Below, piece after piece: positions 49,441 through 61,830 of a stretch of DNA of 64,000 bases. Positions within the stretch are counted from its first letter, which is position 1, and each line of letters starts with the position of its first letter. The position numbers were made by a program, and so were the translations under genes. The stretch spans positions 26,843,841 to 26,907,840 of the forward strand of contig CM068583.1 of NCBI GenBank assembly GCA_035048485.1. The letters are read 5' to 3'. The notes under the pieces are model-generated. The model was not told the DNA's origin. It was given only the letters and a program-made list of their open reading frames with translations, and made no database searches. This stretch comes from Pteria penguin. Lineage: Eukaryota > Mollusca > Bivalvia > Pterioida > Pteriidae.

Positions 49441-50969
49441 CATGTTATATATGTAATAACCAGAGGTATAGAAAGAATAAACAATTTTCAGTTAAGTTTT
49501 AAATATCCTCCTTTATATCATGATATTTTAGTTCATGGATTAGCGATAGTGTGGTATATGCATAATGAGCAACCTCAGTGATTGTACCTTCATTTCTAAC
49601 TCTAAGTTTTTGTTTATGGTATAACACATGAGCCTTTTAAGTGAATTCTTCGTTTGAATAAATGAATTCCTCATATTGGGATGTTAACCATATATGCGCA
49701 TTGCCATAAGAAATAGTTCAGCCTTGTTTGACCACTTCCATACTTAACGAAGTTTTGTTAATTATTGTAAATTTTCAAAGAAACAAAAATATTTTAGTAT
49801 ATCAAAGAAATTACCTCATTAAACTAAAAGGTTTTTGATGTTAATGCGAATGTTCAAAGATAGCATGCTTAATATAACAATAGTTATTTGTATTGAGAAC
49901 TCTGAAACAGATCAAGGTAAATGACCTCAATGTTTGACCTGATTGTATTATACACATGTAGTAATCCTTTCTTACTGCCTTTGTTATAAATCATACAAAA
50001 TCTGCGACACTTAGGAAATCTGTACTATTTTCTTTATGAATTTTGGGAATTGAAGTCACCTTGTCATATAACGAGGTCATGCCAGCTTGTTGTCTCGAAA
50101 ATACGGAAAATGCTAAGTTTCTACGCTTATTAAGACATTAAATAAACGTACGTGACATTAAAGCAGAAAAATATACTTTTCAGTTTACAAATTTCGAAGA
50201 CTATAGAAAAAAAAATGCGTTAAAAGCATCCATTCTATCATATAGGCGTGTTCCTCCCCGCGCACTGGCTGATCAAAGGCCGCTGTGTTCATATTGTATT
50301 CCAGGAACGCCCCCGCTCTATTCCTGTCCTTATCGACTCTTTTATGTCCAAACAGCTGACTAAGTCCCACTGTGCTGCTCGATCATATCCCGGTCCATTT
50401 TTGATATAACTGCGCTTTCTCCAACTCCAGGTCTCCATGCTCAGTCCTTGTTCCTTGCCAACCCCCTTTTATTAATTCATTCATTTCCCGGTTGTTTCAT
50501 CTTTGCAAACGCACGTTACTATAAGACAATGAAATGCTCAGTCTTATGTCTTGTCAATGACCTTGACCATCGACTTCATGACCTTGCACCTTTGTCATTT
50601 TTATCTTCATATGATAAATAGCTTTCTGGTGAAACTATGTGCAGAAATAGTCAATAATTTCTTACAAGAATATTTTCAGCTGATCTTTTACTTTATGATC
50701 TTGGTTTTGGTAAAATTTCATTTTCAGTTTAAACTGCGTTATTGACGTCGATTATTGCCAAAGCTCGGGGATATAAAACAAACAACTCGTTTCATAAATA
50801 CCGTATGAAATGAAAAATCATTTCAGATCCTATATATATATATATTATGTTACTTCCTTCTTCTCAGGTACAGTTAAGTTCAATAATTTATAAAAAAAAA
50901 AAAAAAAAAAAAAAACCAATGTTCTTAATTCATTTGTATAAAAGGTGACCTTCTTATGGCTCGTTAGGT
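49441..50969. other. No supported gene
   Basis: A GC-richer minus-strand patch at 50,225-50,400 (frame with DKDRNRAGAFLEYNMNTAAF) stands out but lacks splice sites or recognised homology. Confidence 0.4.
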
Positions 50970-51072
50970 TAAGAAGCAACCATTTGATTGGGAGGGAGGG
51001 GGCAGGAAGACTTGTGAGCCGGATTTTCCCCCTTTTTTCAAAGCCGGATGGTTTTTATTTATTTATTTATTA

Positions 51073-51127
<55 letters not shown>

Positions 51128-51235
51128 TCATTATTATTATTATTATGCAATTATCAGAGCCGGTATATTTATTTTGCCACTTACATTCATCTATAAGATA
51201 TAGTAAACGGTTGGGGGGAGGGGTTTCGGCAGCCC
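50970..51235 (+). mobile_element. Partial copy of the GCAACCATTTGAT element with an ATT microsatellite
   Basis: Starts AGAAGCAACCATTTGATTGG as in the 8.25-kb MITE, with the same G-rich inner stretch and two GAGCCGG motifs. The centre contains (ATT)n at 51079-51127. The right end is not clearly terminated. Confidence 0.45.
51079..51145. repeat. (ATT)n microsatellite
   Basis: About 20 ATT units with one interruption. Confidence 0.95.
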
Positions 51236-51239
51236 GTTG

Positions 51240-52265
51240 GCCGCAATCAAATATACCATACATGCATGCATACAGACATTTATAAATATAAACCCAAAAA
51301 ATTTCAGCAGCCGGAACTATACTATATTTAGTACACCTTCATTTTCACTGACCCCTGTCCGGATAATGTTTGCCGGCTCCTTGGACCATAATATTTATTT
51401 TTTTCCTATATTGCCAGCCAAAAGTATTTTTTTAAGATTATATTTCCACATCCTCACTACGTCAAGCGTTGTGATTCCGTTATTCCCACAAAGTAGAGGA
51501 TTTTGTATTCATTACTGTACCCATTTCCCGCTCACATAATTAGATATTGTGGCACTGCTTTACAGTGCATAAAGTTATTATCAACGCTTTTCTGAAAAAT
51601 TTTAAAAATAAATTTCTCAGTAACAAATTGGATGGTTTTCCTCATTAAAATATTCCCCGTTTTGTCGATGGATTTAAATCAACCAGGAAGTAAAAAAGAA
51701 GGATCTGTATTGGCTGAATATAAATACAGCCTACTACAAAGAAACCGTAGGTTTAAACGAGAAACAGGTCAACAGATATGTCAATCAATACAGAGTATGC
51801 ACTAATTTATAAGACCAGGCTGTGTCCCGATACAAAAACTACTATTTTCCTGACATACATTTTCCACGAATTGTTCCTTATCAGGGTTCCGGTAATTTAC
51901 ATACGATGTTATCTGAAATGTAAATGTTATAAGATTATATCTGGGTTCCAGTAAATCTATTTACGATGTTCTATGAAATGTAAATATGACAACACTGAAT
52001 CGGAAATCCGAACCCATCATTAGGTTGGCAAAAGTGAATTTTCCCTCCACTTTTCAAACAGGTAAATTCCACCTAAGACATGGCTGGGCCTCTTTTCGGA
52101 AAATAAGTTTGGAGAGGCCTCTCTTAAGATTTTTTATTTACAATCTACAATCTATGGGAAACTTGGTTTAATAGTAAATGGCGAAACTTTATGAGGTAAA
52201 ATATATGTACAAATGCATATACATGTCGTAATACTTGCTTTTTCAATACAATAACTTATCCAAAT
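51240..52265. other. 3' flank of the TNF-ligand gene
   Basis: AT-rich; GATGTTATCTGAAATGTAAA-like phrases repeat twice at 51,904-51,985. No gene seen. Confidence 0.5.
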
Positions 52266-52271
52266 TTTATT
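52266..52271 (-). promoter_or_regulatory. Poly(A) signal of the TNF-ligand gene
   Basis: AATAAA on the minus strand, 56 bases beyond the stop codon. Confidence 0.55.
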
Positions 52272-52326
52272 CAATAAAATATGTGAAATAGAATAAGTGA
52301 CCTGACGGAAAAGAAAAATGTGTATG

Positions 52327-53894
52327 CTAAATAGAAAACAGTCCCCAGTAATTTACATTTCGCAGTCGATATAGATTGGAAATACTAGACAAATGCGTTG
52401 AAATCAAATCCCCTTTCCTGAGATAAAAGTCAAATATTAGAAGACTAGTCTGGTAATTTGTAGTGTCTCTCGATTCGTGGAATTCGCGTGACACAAGTTC
52501 CGTGAATTCGGTGGAGTTGTTGCCCATTTTGAGGATGGAATGTTTCGTGTCTTTTCCTGTTTTTCCTTGAATCACTATTTGGGAATACACTTTATACCAT
52601 CCTGGATGTTGTATTAAGATACCATTGGTGGAAGGTTGTTCCCTTGCTACGTCTGTCACCCATGTTAACTGCCTATCTAAAAGATAGAAAAATAAGTAGA
52701 TAAATAAATAACGACATGGCAATAAGTAGATAAATAAATAACGTCATTAAATGTGAAAATGGGAGACCAGATGCATGTGATGAAATCTAATTGAGTGACT
52801 GTATCTTTTAATAATCTTTTAGAATTTATTCCAGTAAAATATCGTAGTTTTATAAGAAGAAGATAATTGGTAATCTTTATTAGAGACGGACTTTTGGTAT
52901 TTGAACCCGTCATTTTTGTATATAAGAGTGCCTTTTTGCATTTTAAAGCAATGGGGAAAGGTGATTGTATTTTTTAAATCTGGGAGTATAGTGCCCTGTC
53001 CCTTTGTAAAAGTACGGTTGACCATCATAACTACATAAGCATCTTTTGTCTTCACCTCATTTCCAGTTTTTGGCATTTTAGTCGTACCATTGGTAATTGG
53101 GATTGCATGTATATAATCAAAATTGGAAAACAGTTAATGAAAGGATTGTGAAGACAGTTAAATACCAGTTTTGGTAGCATAAATTTGTTTGACCTACCAT
53201 TGTTCTGTCTTGTATTAACCGTAAGATGGCACGCACTACGTGAAGCATCAGCTACATTACTTCGTGTAGAATTACTCCGTCTTGCCATCATCTGCAATTG
53301 ATAAAATACTATATACATTTACATTATACCCTCATATAAATACATGATGGAAAATGGTGGGCTGAGTTTAAAACTTTGATGTGTTTGTGATTGATGATGA
53401 TGAATCTGTAAGCTATTTTTTAAATAAGAAGAATAACACTTTTTGTGGGTTTCATTCTGCACTGATACATGCGTTGATATTTAAGAAATGAATATTTGAA
53501 ACATAAATAAAAATTGACTTACCAGGCTTAATAGATAAGTATAAGTCAACGGTAAACTAATATAGCAAATAGATGCATTAAAGTAAGCATCTTCCCCCAA
53601 AACTGAAATCTTCCTGTGACTCGAGCAATTTGATTTTTCAATATAAATTCCATTTCCATCATTTTGACATTGATCTTTTGAAGATGTGTAATGTTCTCTT
53701 GTATTTGTAAATTTAAAAAGCAAAAACAATGTTAGAGAAAATAATAACACATTCAACAATACGGAAACAATAAAAAGCAAACACGTGCGGGATCGGTTAG
53801 AGGAATAACGGTCATCAATACATTGTGATGAAGTCACATCATGTTGTGTTATTAAAGCGCTAGAATCTCCGCTGTTACTTGTATTTGAATGCAT
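52327..53894 (-). CDS. TNF-superfamily ligand, type II membrane cytokine
   Basis: Three exons, 53894..53523, 53291..53198 and 52676..52327, with matching phases (372+94+350 nt = 271 residues plus stop). Residues 1-37 are cytosolic. One signal-anchor helix follows (about 38-60, CLLFIVSVLLNVLLFSLTLF), then a stalk. The TNF homology domain is about 131-271: ACHLTVN (the AHL strand), QLTWVTD, GILIQHPGWYKVYSQIVIQG (the signature YxVYSQ), STEFTELVSRE, SLLIFDFYLRKGDLISTHLS and NYWGLFSI at the end. Members trimerise and activate TNF receptors on neighbouring cells; bivalves have expanded this family for immunity and apoptosis. The sub-family (TNF, FasL, TRAIL, EDA types) cannot be fixed by eye. AATAAA on this strand lies 56 bases past the stop. 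An 85-codon frame in intron 2 is not needed by the splice phases. Confidence 0.88.
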
Positions 53895-54055
53895 TGCTAG
53901 TTCTGTTAAAAGTTTGTATAACGTACATGTAAGTAGGACTTTAAATGTAAATAAATCGGAAAACCCTAAATTTCTATTTTTAAATACGTATGACCTAATG
54001 ATAAAATACCAATAATAGCTCGCCAGGAAAACTACTAGCCTCCCATATTTCCAAT

Positions 54056-54143
54056 CTGATTAAAACCATATCTTTATTCCGCTTCTCTATTTATCCGCAA
54101 TAGGACAAATAGAGGAGCGGAATAAATATGTGGTTTTAATCAG
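54056..54143. mobile_element. 88-bp near-perfect hairpin MITE
   Basis: Arms CTGATTAAAACCATAT..TTATTCCGC and GCGGAATAAATATGTGGTT..AATCAG pair over almost their whole length, leaving a loop of about 5 bases. It lies 160 bp upstream of the TNF-ligand start codon. Confidence 0.65.
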
Positions 54144-54186
54144 TTTGAACATGTTTCGTATAATGTTTTAATATCAATATGTACCA

Positions 54187-54370
54187 CAGGCGGATCTAGA
54201 AAATTTTGAGAGGGGTGCAACGTCCCATGAGTAATGTTTTATACTATTCGGTTCGGAAATGGGGTGCGGCCCTAAAAATGGTCGAAATTACCATTTTGGT
54301 AAAATTATCCGATGTGTGTGTGTGTGAGGGGGGGGGGGGGTTGCAACCTATTCTAACACACCAATGTGCA
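54187..54370 (+). mobile_element. Partial GGCGGATCTAGAA element
   Basis: Begins CAGGCGGATCTAGAAAATTT and contains the family's G-run (GGGGGGGGGGGGGTTGCAACC); no matching right terminus nearby. A complementary end (TTTCTGGATCCGCCTATG) is at 56508-56530. Confidence 0.45.
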
Positions 54371-54577
54371 TTAAGTATACAAGATTAAATCTATGTATAG
54401 ATATGCATTACAAAGGCTTGGCTCTGATTGTTGTATCCTTTGCTACATACATACCGATCTAAGCGGTGAGGGATCTTATACGTGCCAACAGGACATGCAA
54501 TACTCTGCCAGCAACATGTCTAATGATTTGGTCAACCGTAACACATTGGTGACTACTCCGAAGGCTGAATAATATAA

Positions 54578-54910
54578 TGATTTAAAGGCCCGATAGTTCG
54601 AAGAACCAATGGTCCGAAAGTTCTGTAAATCGGAGGTCCAATAGTCCGAAACGCCCCTCCCCCTTTCCACCCTGGATCATCATCTCCTTAGTTAGATTCA
54701 CGCGGTCGCGAATTAGTAAACAGTCAGAATAACTTGCGGAAATGATAATTCACTTATTTTACAAACAGGTATTTTCGTTAAAAGACATTTAGGTTGGATT
54801 GAATCTTCGAACTATTGGGCCTTCGGTCTATCGGGCCCTCAAACTATTGGACTTTTGGAATTTAAGACTATCGGTTCATCGTACTATTGGACTTTCGGAA
54901 TATTGGGTGG
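54578..54910. mobile_element. Inverted-repeat element with repeated ACTATTGGACT/TCGG motifs
   Basis: Arms GGCCCGATAGTTCGAAG (left) and CTTCGAACTATTGGGCC (right half) are inverted. Several degenerate copies of ACTATTGGACTTTCGGAAT follow. Non-coding. Confidence 0.5.
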
Positions 54911-55433
54911 TCATCAATTTACGTCATTTTTTAAAGATGTCTAATTGTACGATTCTATGAAGACTTGTCAAAAAATGATAATAAGTAAAAATAAATAAAA
55001 AAAAAAAATAACAAATGAAAAAAATGTTAATATAGCATCTAACATGGGTTGGGGTGGGTTAGAAATATGCTATAATATGAGACCTCAGGTTCTATGTCCC
55101 ATCAAACAGACATGAAATCGACGAGTTACGGGCCTTGTTCGAACCGAGGATACCTCGGACCTGAGACAAACATGCGACCGAACTCACATTACTGACTCAA
55201 ATTTGCATTGTTATAATTATATATATGGATTTCTAAATTGTAAGAGTTACTCTTCTTTCAACGCCTGAATTTTATGGGATTGCCTTTTGATACACTATCT
55301 TGTGTAGCAATATAATTAAACAATCAACTTCCTTTGGGTCAATTTGGCAAAGTATACTTATACATTTCGAGTTCCTGTCATTCTCCATTTTATAGCAAGA
55401 ATGCATTTATCAATGACCCGCATTCTTCTTTCA

Positions 55434-55628
55434 GGACAGACATTTCCAAATACGGATAAGCAATCGCACTCCATGGCCAACTACCTGACACGAATGAGGA
55501 AGTTTCTGTTTATCGAAAATCTAGAAACACTCAGATTGTTAAACTTTACACACACAGACGTACCAGCCTTATGCAAACAACACTATGGCTCAGATTTATA
55601 TTATAAAGACATAATATATACTAGATAG
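55434..55628 (+). CDS. Candidate exon after a strong acceptor, unknown protein
   Basis: CATTCTTCTTTCAG is followed by an open frame of about 64 codons (GQTFPNTDKQSHSMANYLTR ... KQHYGSDLYYKDIIYTR, stop TAG). The composition is ordinary globular protein, unlike the repeat-derived frames elsewhere. I could not identify upstream exons within the preceding 1 kb, and the SINE-rich surroundings allow that it is a relic. Confidence 0.3.
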   Translation, partial: GQTFPNTDKQSHSMANYLTRMRKFLFIENLETLRLLNFTHTDVPALCKQHYGSDLYYKDIIYTR

Positions 55629-56354
55629 ATTAATAAGATCTGCGCAAATAACGAAAGTGTTACAGACAGCCTTCCATAAGTCCTTTGCGCTTGCAGTGTG
55701 GTCGTAAGGCCAGTAACATCAACCCACATAACATATTCTGTGATGAGCTCCGACAAAAAAAAAATCGCTACTCCGTGATCAGGACTTACTGTTTGACACT
55801 AACTGGCATGGGTATGGGTATTCGTACAGGGTAGTCAAGATGTCTTCTGTCTTTTCTCTTCCCCAATACCAGAAAGGAAAGAAAATCTGCCTCACAGGCG
55901 TTATTAGCTTCTTATATGTTACCTTACAGTGGCTTGTAATAATACATTTAAAGCAAAAGAGAGGATTTTTAATACCACAATTTTCAGACAGGGGGAGGGG
56001 GGGGGGAGGGAGCTGACCCCACACAATGTTGGCCAATCATAGTTGTTACATGTGTTGTTATCTTATTTACTGAACTGTTTTCATTATATTATTCTTAACA
56101 TGCAATTGATTTGCTATCTTATACGTTGTATTGCAGCAGTATGTATGAAGTTGTTCTTTTCTTTCTGAACGTTAATACTACACGTTATTTTCATCATGCA
56201 AAGATCAAAAGTGTTCGGGCTCTGAAAAACATTTATGTAAACATAGGCGTAATTTTTCGTTCCTCTTAATGCCTCTAAGTTGAAATGACAGGCCCTGAAC
56301 ATCGATTAGCCATGTTTGGGAGGTGGAAATGAGTTTATTATTAACTGTCAGCAA

Positions 56355-56531
56355 GTGACGGATTTTGAATTGGGGATTGCAACTTCCCTTTGTTCGGAAA
56401 ATGTTATAAAGAAGGGTTATTTTCAGCCATTTTCAAAACTGCAACTCTCTCCTTTCCCGACTGAATAGAAGAAAATAGTAGTCATGGGATGCTGCAACTC
56501 TCCCTTTCAAAAATTTCTGGATCCGCCTATG
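56355..56531 (-). mobile_element. Partial GGCGGATCCAGAA element, opposite orientation
   Basis: Terminates TTTCTGGATCCGCCTATGG and contains GATTGCAACTTCCC and CTGCAACTCTCC motifs matching the complement of the 54.2-kb copy. The two could be ends of one 2.3-kb insertion, but no target duplication was found. Confidence 0.4.
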
Positions 56532-56937
56532 GTCAGTGTCTTGCTCTATTCAAGTAAGACACCTTGTCAAAAAAGTGGCTTAAAACAGAGGTATCATATT
56601 GCAAATTTTGTTTTGAGTTTGCAAGTTTGGTCCCACCAATTTTAGAATTGCTTCATACGAGCCTGATTTCTCCTTGTTTTCAAAGGAATCACACATGATT
56701 TACACATACAAAAGTTTGTATACTACAAGACACAAATCGTCTGCGTGTTTTCAAGGACGTTTTCATAAATCGTTTGCGTGTGTTTAAGGATATTTTTCGT
56801 CAATTTCAGACCCATCAGATAACAGGTACGGAACAACAATACAATCAACCCCCTTAAGCATCTGTGACACGATTGTGACACTATATATATTATAGTCGAT
56901 TCCTTCTTTGAGTCATAAAGATTTAATTTACACTGTA

Positions 56938-57122
56938 CATGCGCGGATCCAGAATTTTTTGTCAGAGGGGGTCCAACCAAAAAGGTAAATTTTTCTCTTA
57001 GACGAGGGGGGTCCAACCCCAAAAATGCCCAAATATTACCTTTTTTTGGTAAAATTTTCGGATTCCAGGGGGGGGGGGGGGTTCCAGACCCCCCTAACCC
57101 CCCCCCTCTGTATCCGCGCATG
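56938..57122. mobile_element. MITE, CATGCGCGGATCCAGA ends, TSD ctgta
   Basis: Inverted termini CATGCGCGGATCCAG / CTGTATCCGCGCATG are flanked by the 5-bp direct repeat CTGTA (56933-56937, 57123-57127). The interior has opposing G- and C-homopolymers that pair. Non-coding. Confidence 0.75.
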
Positions 57123-57674
57123 CTGTACCTTATATTGGATAGTCTTATACTGGATAGTAAAGAAAAAGTCACTCCGGACAATATATTTTTACCTGATCAT
57201 CGCAGGTTAAATGGAAAGCTGAATCGACAAAGGCCAAACCGATAAAAATGTCTTCTCTAAAGATCTCCACAACATCAGAATGAAGATATGTCCTGATTAT
57301 TGACGTAGACAGGGTTTACATCTGAGCTACGTTCCCTGATTCTTCTCAAATATTTTGGATATCGAGTTTTCACAAAAACAGAATGACTGATTACTATTCT
57401 AGATTGTTAATTTTTTATTCTCGCTATTAATGATAATTTCATTGAAATAAGACAAAATCATTTGTTGAGTTATTTCTTAATTATAATAAAGCAATAAATG
57501 AAATAAAAGGAGCGGCACAATACATGAAGAATACAATTTATTGTTATAATAAATGAGTATAGCATTTTAAAGCGTATTTAATGAATGTAAGATGATGAAA
57601 AACATGATATAATACATTTGTGTACATGTAGATTACAATATAATGTACAAGTTAAGCTAATCATATTTTCGTCC

Positions 57675-57930
57675 TTACGCCTGTCTGGTATTATATCGGC
57701 CACTACATCTGCCTGGCATTGTATAGGCCACTACATCTGCCTGGCATTGTATAGGCCACTACATCTGCCTGGCATTGTATAGGCCACTACATCTGCCTGG
57801 CATTGTATAGGCCACTACATCTGCCTGGCATTCTATAGGCCACTGCATCTGCCTGGCATTGTATTGGCCACTACATCTGCCTGGCATTGTATAGGCTACT
57901 ACATCTGCCTGGCATTGTATAGGTCACTAC
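57675..57930. repeat. 28-bp tandem repeat
   Basis: GGCCACTACATCTGCCTGGC plus ATTGTATA, about 9 copies. Confidence 0.92.
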
Positions 57931-58204
57931 GATTATTTAGTATCATATTAAATGTTTTCGCTCTCCCATTACGCTGCTGTTCTGTCTCATTATCGACGTG
58001 CACCTTTAGATACTACGTCTGCGTTTTTCAGAGTCGTCATTACAATGCGACGAAGGAAGTGATCTTCTCCTGCACAGTCTGTACACCCTTCAGAAATAAT
58101 AATGAAGTGCGTCATCTAGACTGCTCACATATTATATTTATACTACAGTTTATTGTAATATAACATTTCTTTAAATAGATGATACTCTTTATGTAAAGGC
58201 CTTG

Positions 58205-58333
58205 CAGTGGCGGATCCAGAATTACCGAAAAGGGGTATTAGCCAAACTACTCAAACATTTTTGGTGCCAAATCTGGATTTTTACTTGTAAATATGTGGTG
58301 AAAGGGGGGGGGGGCTCTCTAAATCCGCCACTG
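58205..58333. mobile_element. MITE, CAGTGGCGGATCCAG ends, TSD ccttg
   Basis: 129-bp element with termini CAGTGGCGGATCC and (complement) GGATTTAGCGG-type CCGCCACTG, flanked by direct repeat CCTTG (58200-58204 and 58334-58338). Same GGCGGATCCAGAA family as the 56.9-kb element. Confidence 0.75.
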
Positions 58334-58777
58334 CCTTGTCACTCGATGCAACTAATTGCATGCAATTAATTATTCGATTATTTCAGTCAGGGCCGGGGGG
58401 AATCCAACTTTCATAGTTAGTAAACAAGTAGTGAAATGGCGTCAAGAGAAATACCTTCATCGAGGGTTGAGACCAAGAAATTGATCGAGCTCCATGAATG
58501 GGTCTTCTCGCAATCCATGGGGGTGTCCAATTTATATGATTTTGCCCCCTACGTTGTTGTCTCATTAAAAGACATACTATGAGAATACACACCACTTTTG
58601 TAAGTCCTTCCTCGTTAACAAGAATTAATTATGGCGGGAAAAAGCCAGTATGAAAACAGAGATGCATACAACTAGTTGCAGCGAGTGACAGTGAAACTTG
58701 CAGAAGCTATGCATTTCCTACAATTAGTTGCATACGATTAGTTACATCGTGTGGTATAGCCTTAAGAGAGCTTAGAG

Positions 58778-58940
58778 ACGATAGCTCACGGCTCAGTTGA
58801 TAGTGTGCTTGGCTTATGGCTGAGAAGTCATGAGTTGGAATCCCGCTGACGGGTCCTCTTATCTTACGAATGAGACAGTATAACTTGAAATACTGTATCA
58901 CTGTAAACATTGGAAAGTAAAGATCCATCAGGGCAGAGGG
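58778..58940 (+). mobile_element. SINE, diverged, 3'-truncated
   Basis: CTCACGGCTCAGTTGATAGT, GAGTTGGAATCCCGC, then TTACGAATGAGACAGTATAA and AAGTAAAGATCCATCAGG. Confidence 0.55.
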
Positions 58941-59150
58941 AGGGAGAGGTAAGGGGGATTCATTGTATAGATTTTGATTTCTATCATGGCACAGGGAGGG
59001 AGAGGGAAGGGGGATTCGTTGTATAGATTTTGATTTCTATCATGGCACAAGGAGGGAGAGGGGAAGGGAACATTTGTTGTATAGATTTTTATTTCTTTCA
59101 TGACACAGGGAGGGAGAGGGGGGATTCGTTGTATAGATTTTGATTTCTAT
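58930..59150. repeat. Tandem repeat, unit about 60 bp, 4 copies
   Basis: GGGAGGGAGAGGGAAGGGGG, ATTCGTTGTATAGATTTTGA, TTTCTATCATGGCACA. Confidence 0.88.
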
Positions 59151-59939
59151 GCAATTCTTTTGATAGACGCTGTGACCACAGAAGTGGAATAATATTGATT
59201 TGACGTAAAACAAGAAACAAAGAAAACAAACTGACTTACAGTATCAATGTGGTGAAAATAGATTTGAAAAAAGTCTGTTCCTTTGTATAACTCTCTATGA
59301 AAAGTTACAATATTTGTATATTTCTATACGTTAAAAGAAGACTTACTCTTTATCTTTCAATCCTGGAAAAGTAAAATATCCTCATATCATTTATACAAAA
59401 AAAAAAAAAGAAAAATAACAGGACATATATGAATACATATACAAGATGACTTCAGTGTACAATTATGGTAATATTTTCACAAATCGACTTTAGGACTGTC
59501 GGTTTCCATTGTATTCTGTGCATTATTACTGTTCAGAAGTACACAATATGCAAAGGTACATGTACATTTAAAAAATATCGAGTATTCAATACATCGTCTC
59601 ATGTTTCTTATTTTCATTTTTAGTTTTTTAGAATACTTTTGAATCAAGGATATGTTGATTCAAGTTTTCCTCTTCGTTATACCATGCGTTTTTTTTGTAA
59701 ACAAATCACATGTATGTATCATTCTGATAATCAACTTTGATTAGCTAATTCCTAGCAAATCCATACTGAAACAATACTCGGTCAGAATCTGATCAAAATT
59801 TTCTTTAATCGTTGACAAATATTTAAAATCCCATAAAATCAATTACCCAGTTTTCTTTATTCAAGATAACTTTGATACGTTGTCAAAACCTGGTTATGAT
59901 TTTCTTTGATGATTGATAAGTATAACAGGACCAAGATCA

Positions 59940-61830
59940 TGGACCTAGGGCCTCACTCTTAGATGCCTTTGATTATTTTACACGACTTACATGTAGTAGA
60001 TGTCTTTAATCATCATACGTGACATTCCAGCAGATGCCCTTGATTATCACAAATGAGTGACTGATAGATGTCCTTGATTGTTTTAAGTGCTGTACCAGAA
60101 GACACCTTTGGTCGTTATAAGTGTTCTACCAGAAGATGCCTTTGGTCGTTATGCTCTACCTGAAGATGCCTTTGGTCGTTATAAGCGTTCTACCAGAAAA
60201 TGCCTTTGGTCGTAATAAGTGTTCTACCGGAAGACGCTTTGGTCGTTATGCTCTACCAGAAGATGCCTTTGGTCGTTATAAGTGTTCTACCGGAAGACGC
60301 CTTTGGTCATGGTCTACCAAAAGATGACTTGGTCGTTATAAGTGCTCTTCCAGAAGATGGCTTTGGTCGTTATAAGTGCTCTACCAGAAGATGCCTTTGG
60401 TCGTTATAAGTGCTCTACTAGAAGATGCCTTTGGTCGTTATAAGTGCTCTATCAGGAGATACCATTGGTTGTTATAAGTGCTCTACCAGAAGATGCCTTT
60501 GGTCGTTATGCTCTACCAGAACACGCCTTTGGTCGTTATGTTCTACCAAAAGATGCCTTTGGCCGTTATAAGAGTTCTACCGGAAGACGCCTTCGGTCGT
60601 TATGCTCTATCAGAAGACGCCTTTGGTTGTTATAAGTGTTTTACCAGGAGTTGCCTCTGGTCGTTATGCTCTACCAGAAGATGCCTTTGGTCGTTATAAG
60701 TGTTCTACCAGAAGATGCCTTTGGTCGTTATAAAGTGCTCTTTCAGATGATGCCTTTGATCGTTATAAGAATTCTACCAGAAGATGCCTTTGATCGTAAT
60801 AAGTACTCTACCAGAAGATGCCTTTGGTCGTTATAAGTGTTTTGCCAGAAGATGCCTTTGGTCGTTATAAGTGCTCTATCAGAAGATGCCTTTGGTCGTT
60901 AAAAGTGTTCTATCAGAAAATACCTTTGGTCGTTATCTGTGTTCCACCAGAAGATGCCTTTGGTCATGATAAGTATTCAACCATAAGATGCCTTTGGTCG
61001 TTATACGTGCTATACCAGAAGATGCCTTTGGTCGCTATAAGTACTCTATCAGAAGATGCCTTTGGTCGTTTAAAGTGCTCTGCCAGAAGATGCCGTTGGT
61101 CGTTCTAAGATATTCACCAATAGATGCTTTTAGATTTACTAGAAGGTATTTTTGATTTTAAGTGCCTTATCCAACGGATGCTTTCGATTGTTAAAAGTTA
61201 CTTATCAATAGAGTCCTTTGATTGTTATGAGTGCCTTACCAGATGGTGCCTTTGAATATTACAAACGATATTCGAATAGGTTCTTTTGATGAAATTGATT
61301 ATAGAAAATAACCATCTTGAACTTCTTGACTGGACTTGATTTGACCATTATGTGTTTACATACAGATATTTGTGTACGCGCATTTCCGACACAGCATACC
61401 ATACGGTAAATGGGATAATATTATATGTCTGAGTATGAAATTGTACACGATATTGTCATTTTGTTCCATGGACGTCGAGATGTGGTTAACCCTTCGATAC
61501 TTCTTTGTTGCTGATTTCTTGATGCCTTCGACTGTTATAAGTGACTCACCAATATGTGCCTTTGATCATTATAACCAATACGTGCCTTTGATGTTTAAGA
61601 GTGCCCCACCAGAAGATGCCTTTGATTGTTATAATTGACTCACCAATATGTGTTTTTGATTGTTATAAACCAATAGATGCATTTGCTTGTTATGAGTGCC
61701 CCACCAGAAGATGCCTTTGATTGTTATAAATGACTCACCGATATGTGCCTTTGATTATTATAAAGCAATAGATGCCTTTAGTTGTTATGAGTGTCTCACC
61801 AGAAGATGCCTTTGACTGCTAGAAGTGACT
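59940..61830. repeat. Minisatellite, 30- and 34-bp units
   Basis: AGAAGATGCCTTTGGTCGTT plus ATGCTCTACC (30 bp) or ATAAGTGCTCTACC (34 bp). Tight at 60.1-61.1 kb, decayed to 61.83 kb. Several 60-96-codon frames with VVISVLPEDAFGRYK-like repeats arise from it and are not genes. Confidence 0.9.

Noticed and set aside
50185..50370. Minus frame with DKDRNRAGAFLEYNMNTAAF
   Set aside because: GC-richer and protein-like, but no splice sites, signal or family could be recognised; mentioned only as a stretch worth a database search.
60121..61108. Several overlapping frames with LPEDAFGRYKCSTGRR repeats
   Set aside because: Present in more than one frame of the 30/34-bp minisatellite; unit length is not a multiple of three, so frames switch constantly.
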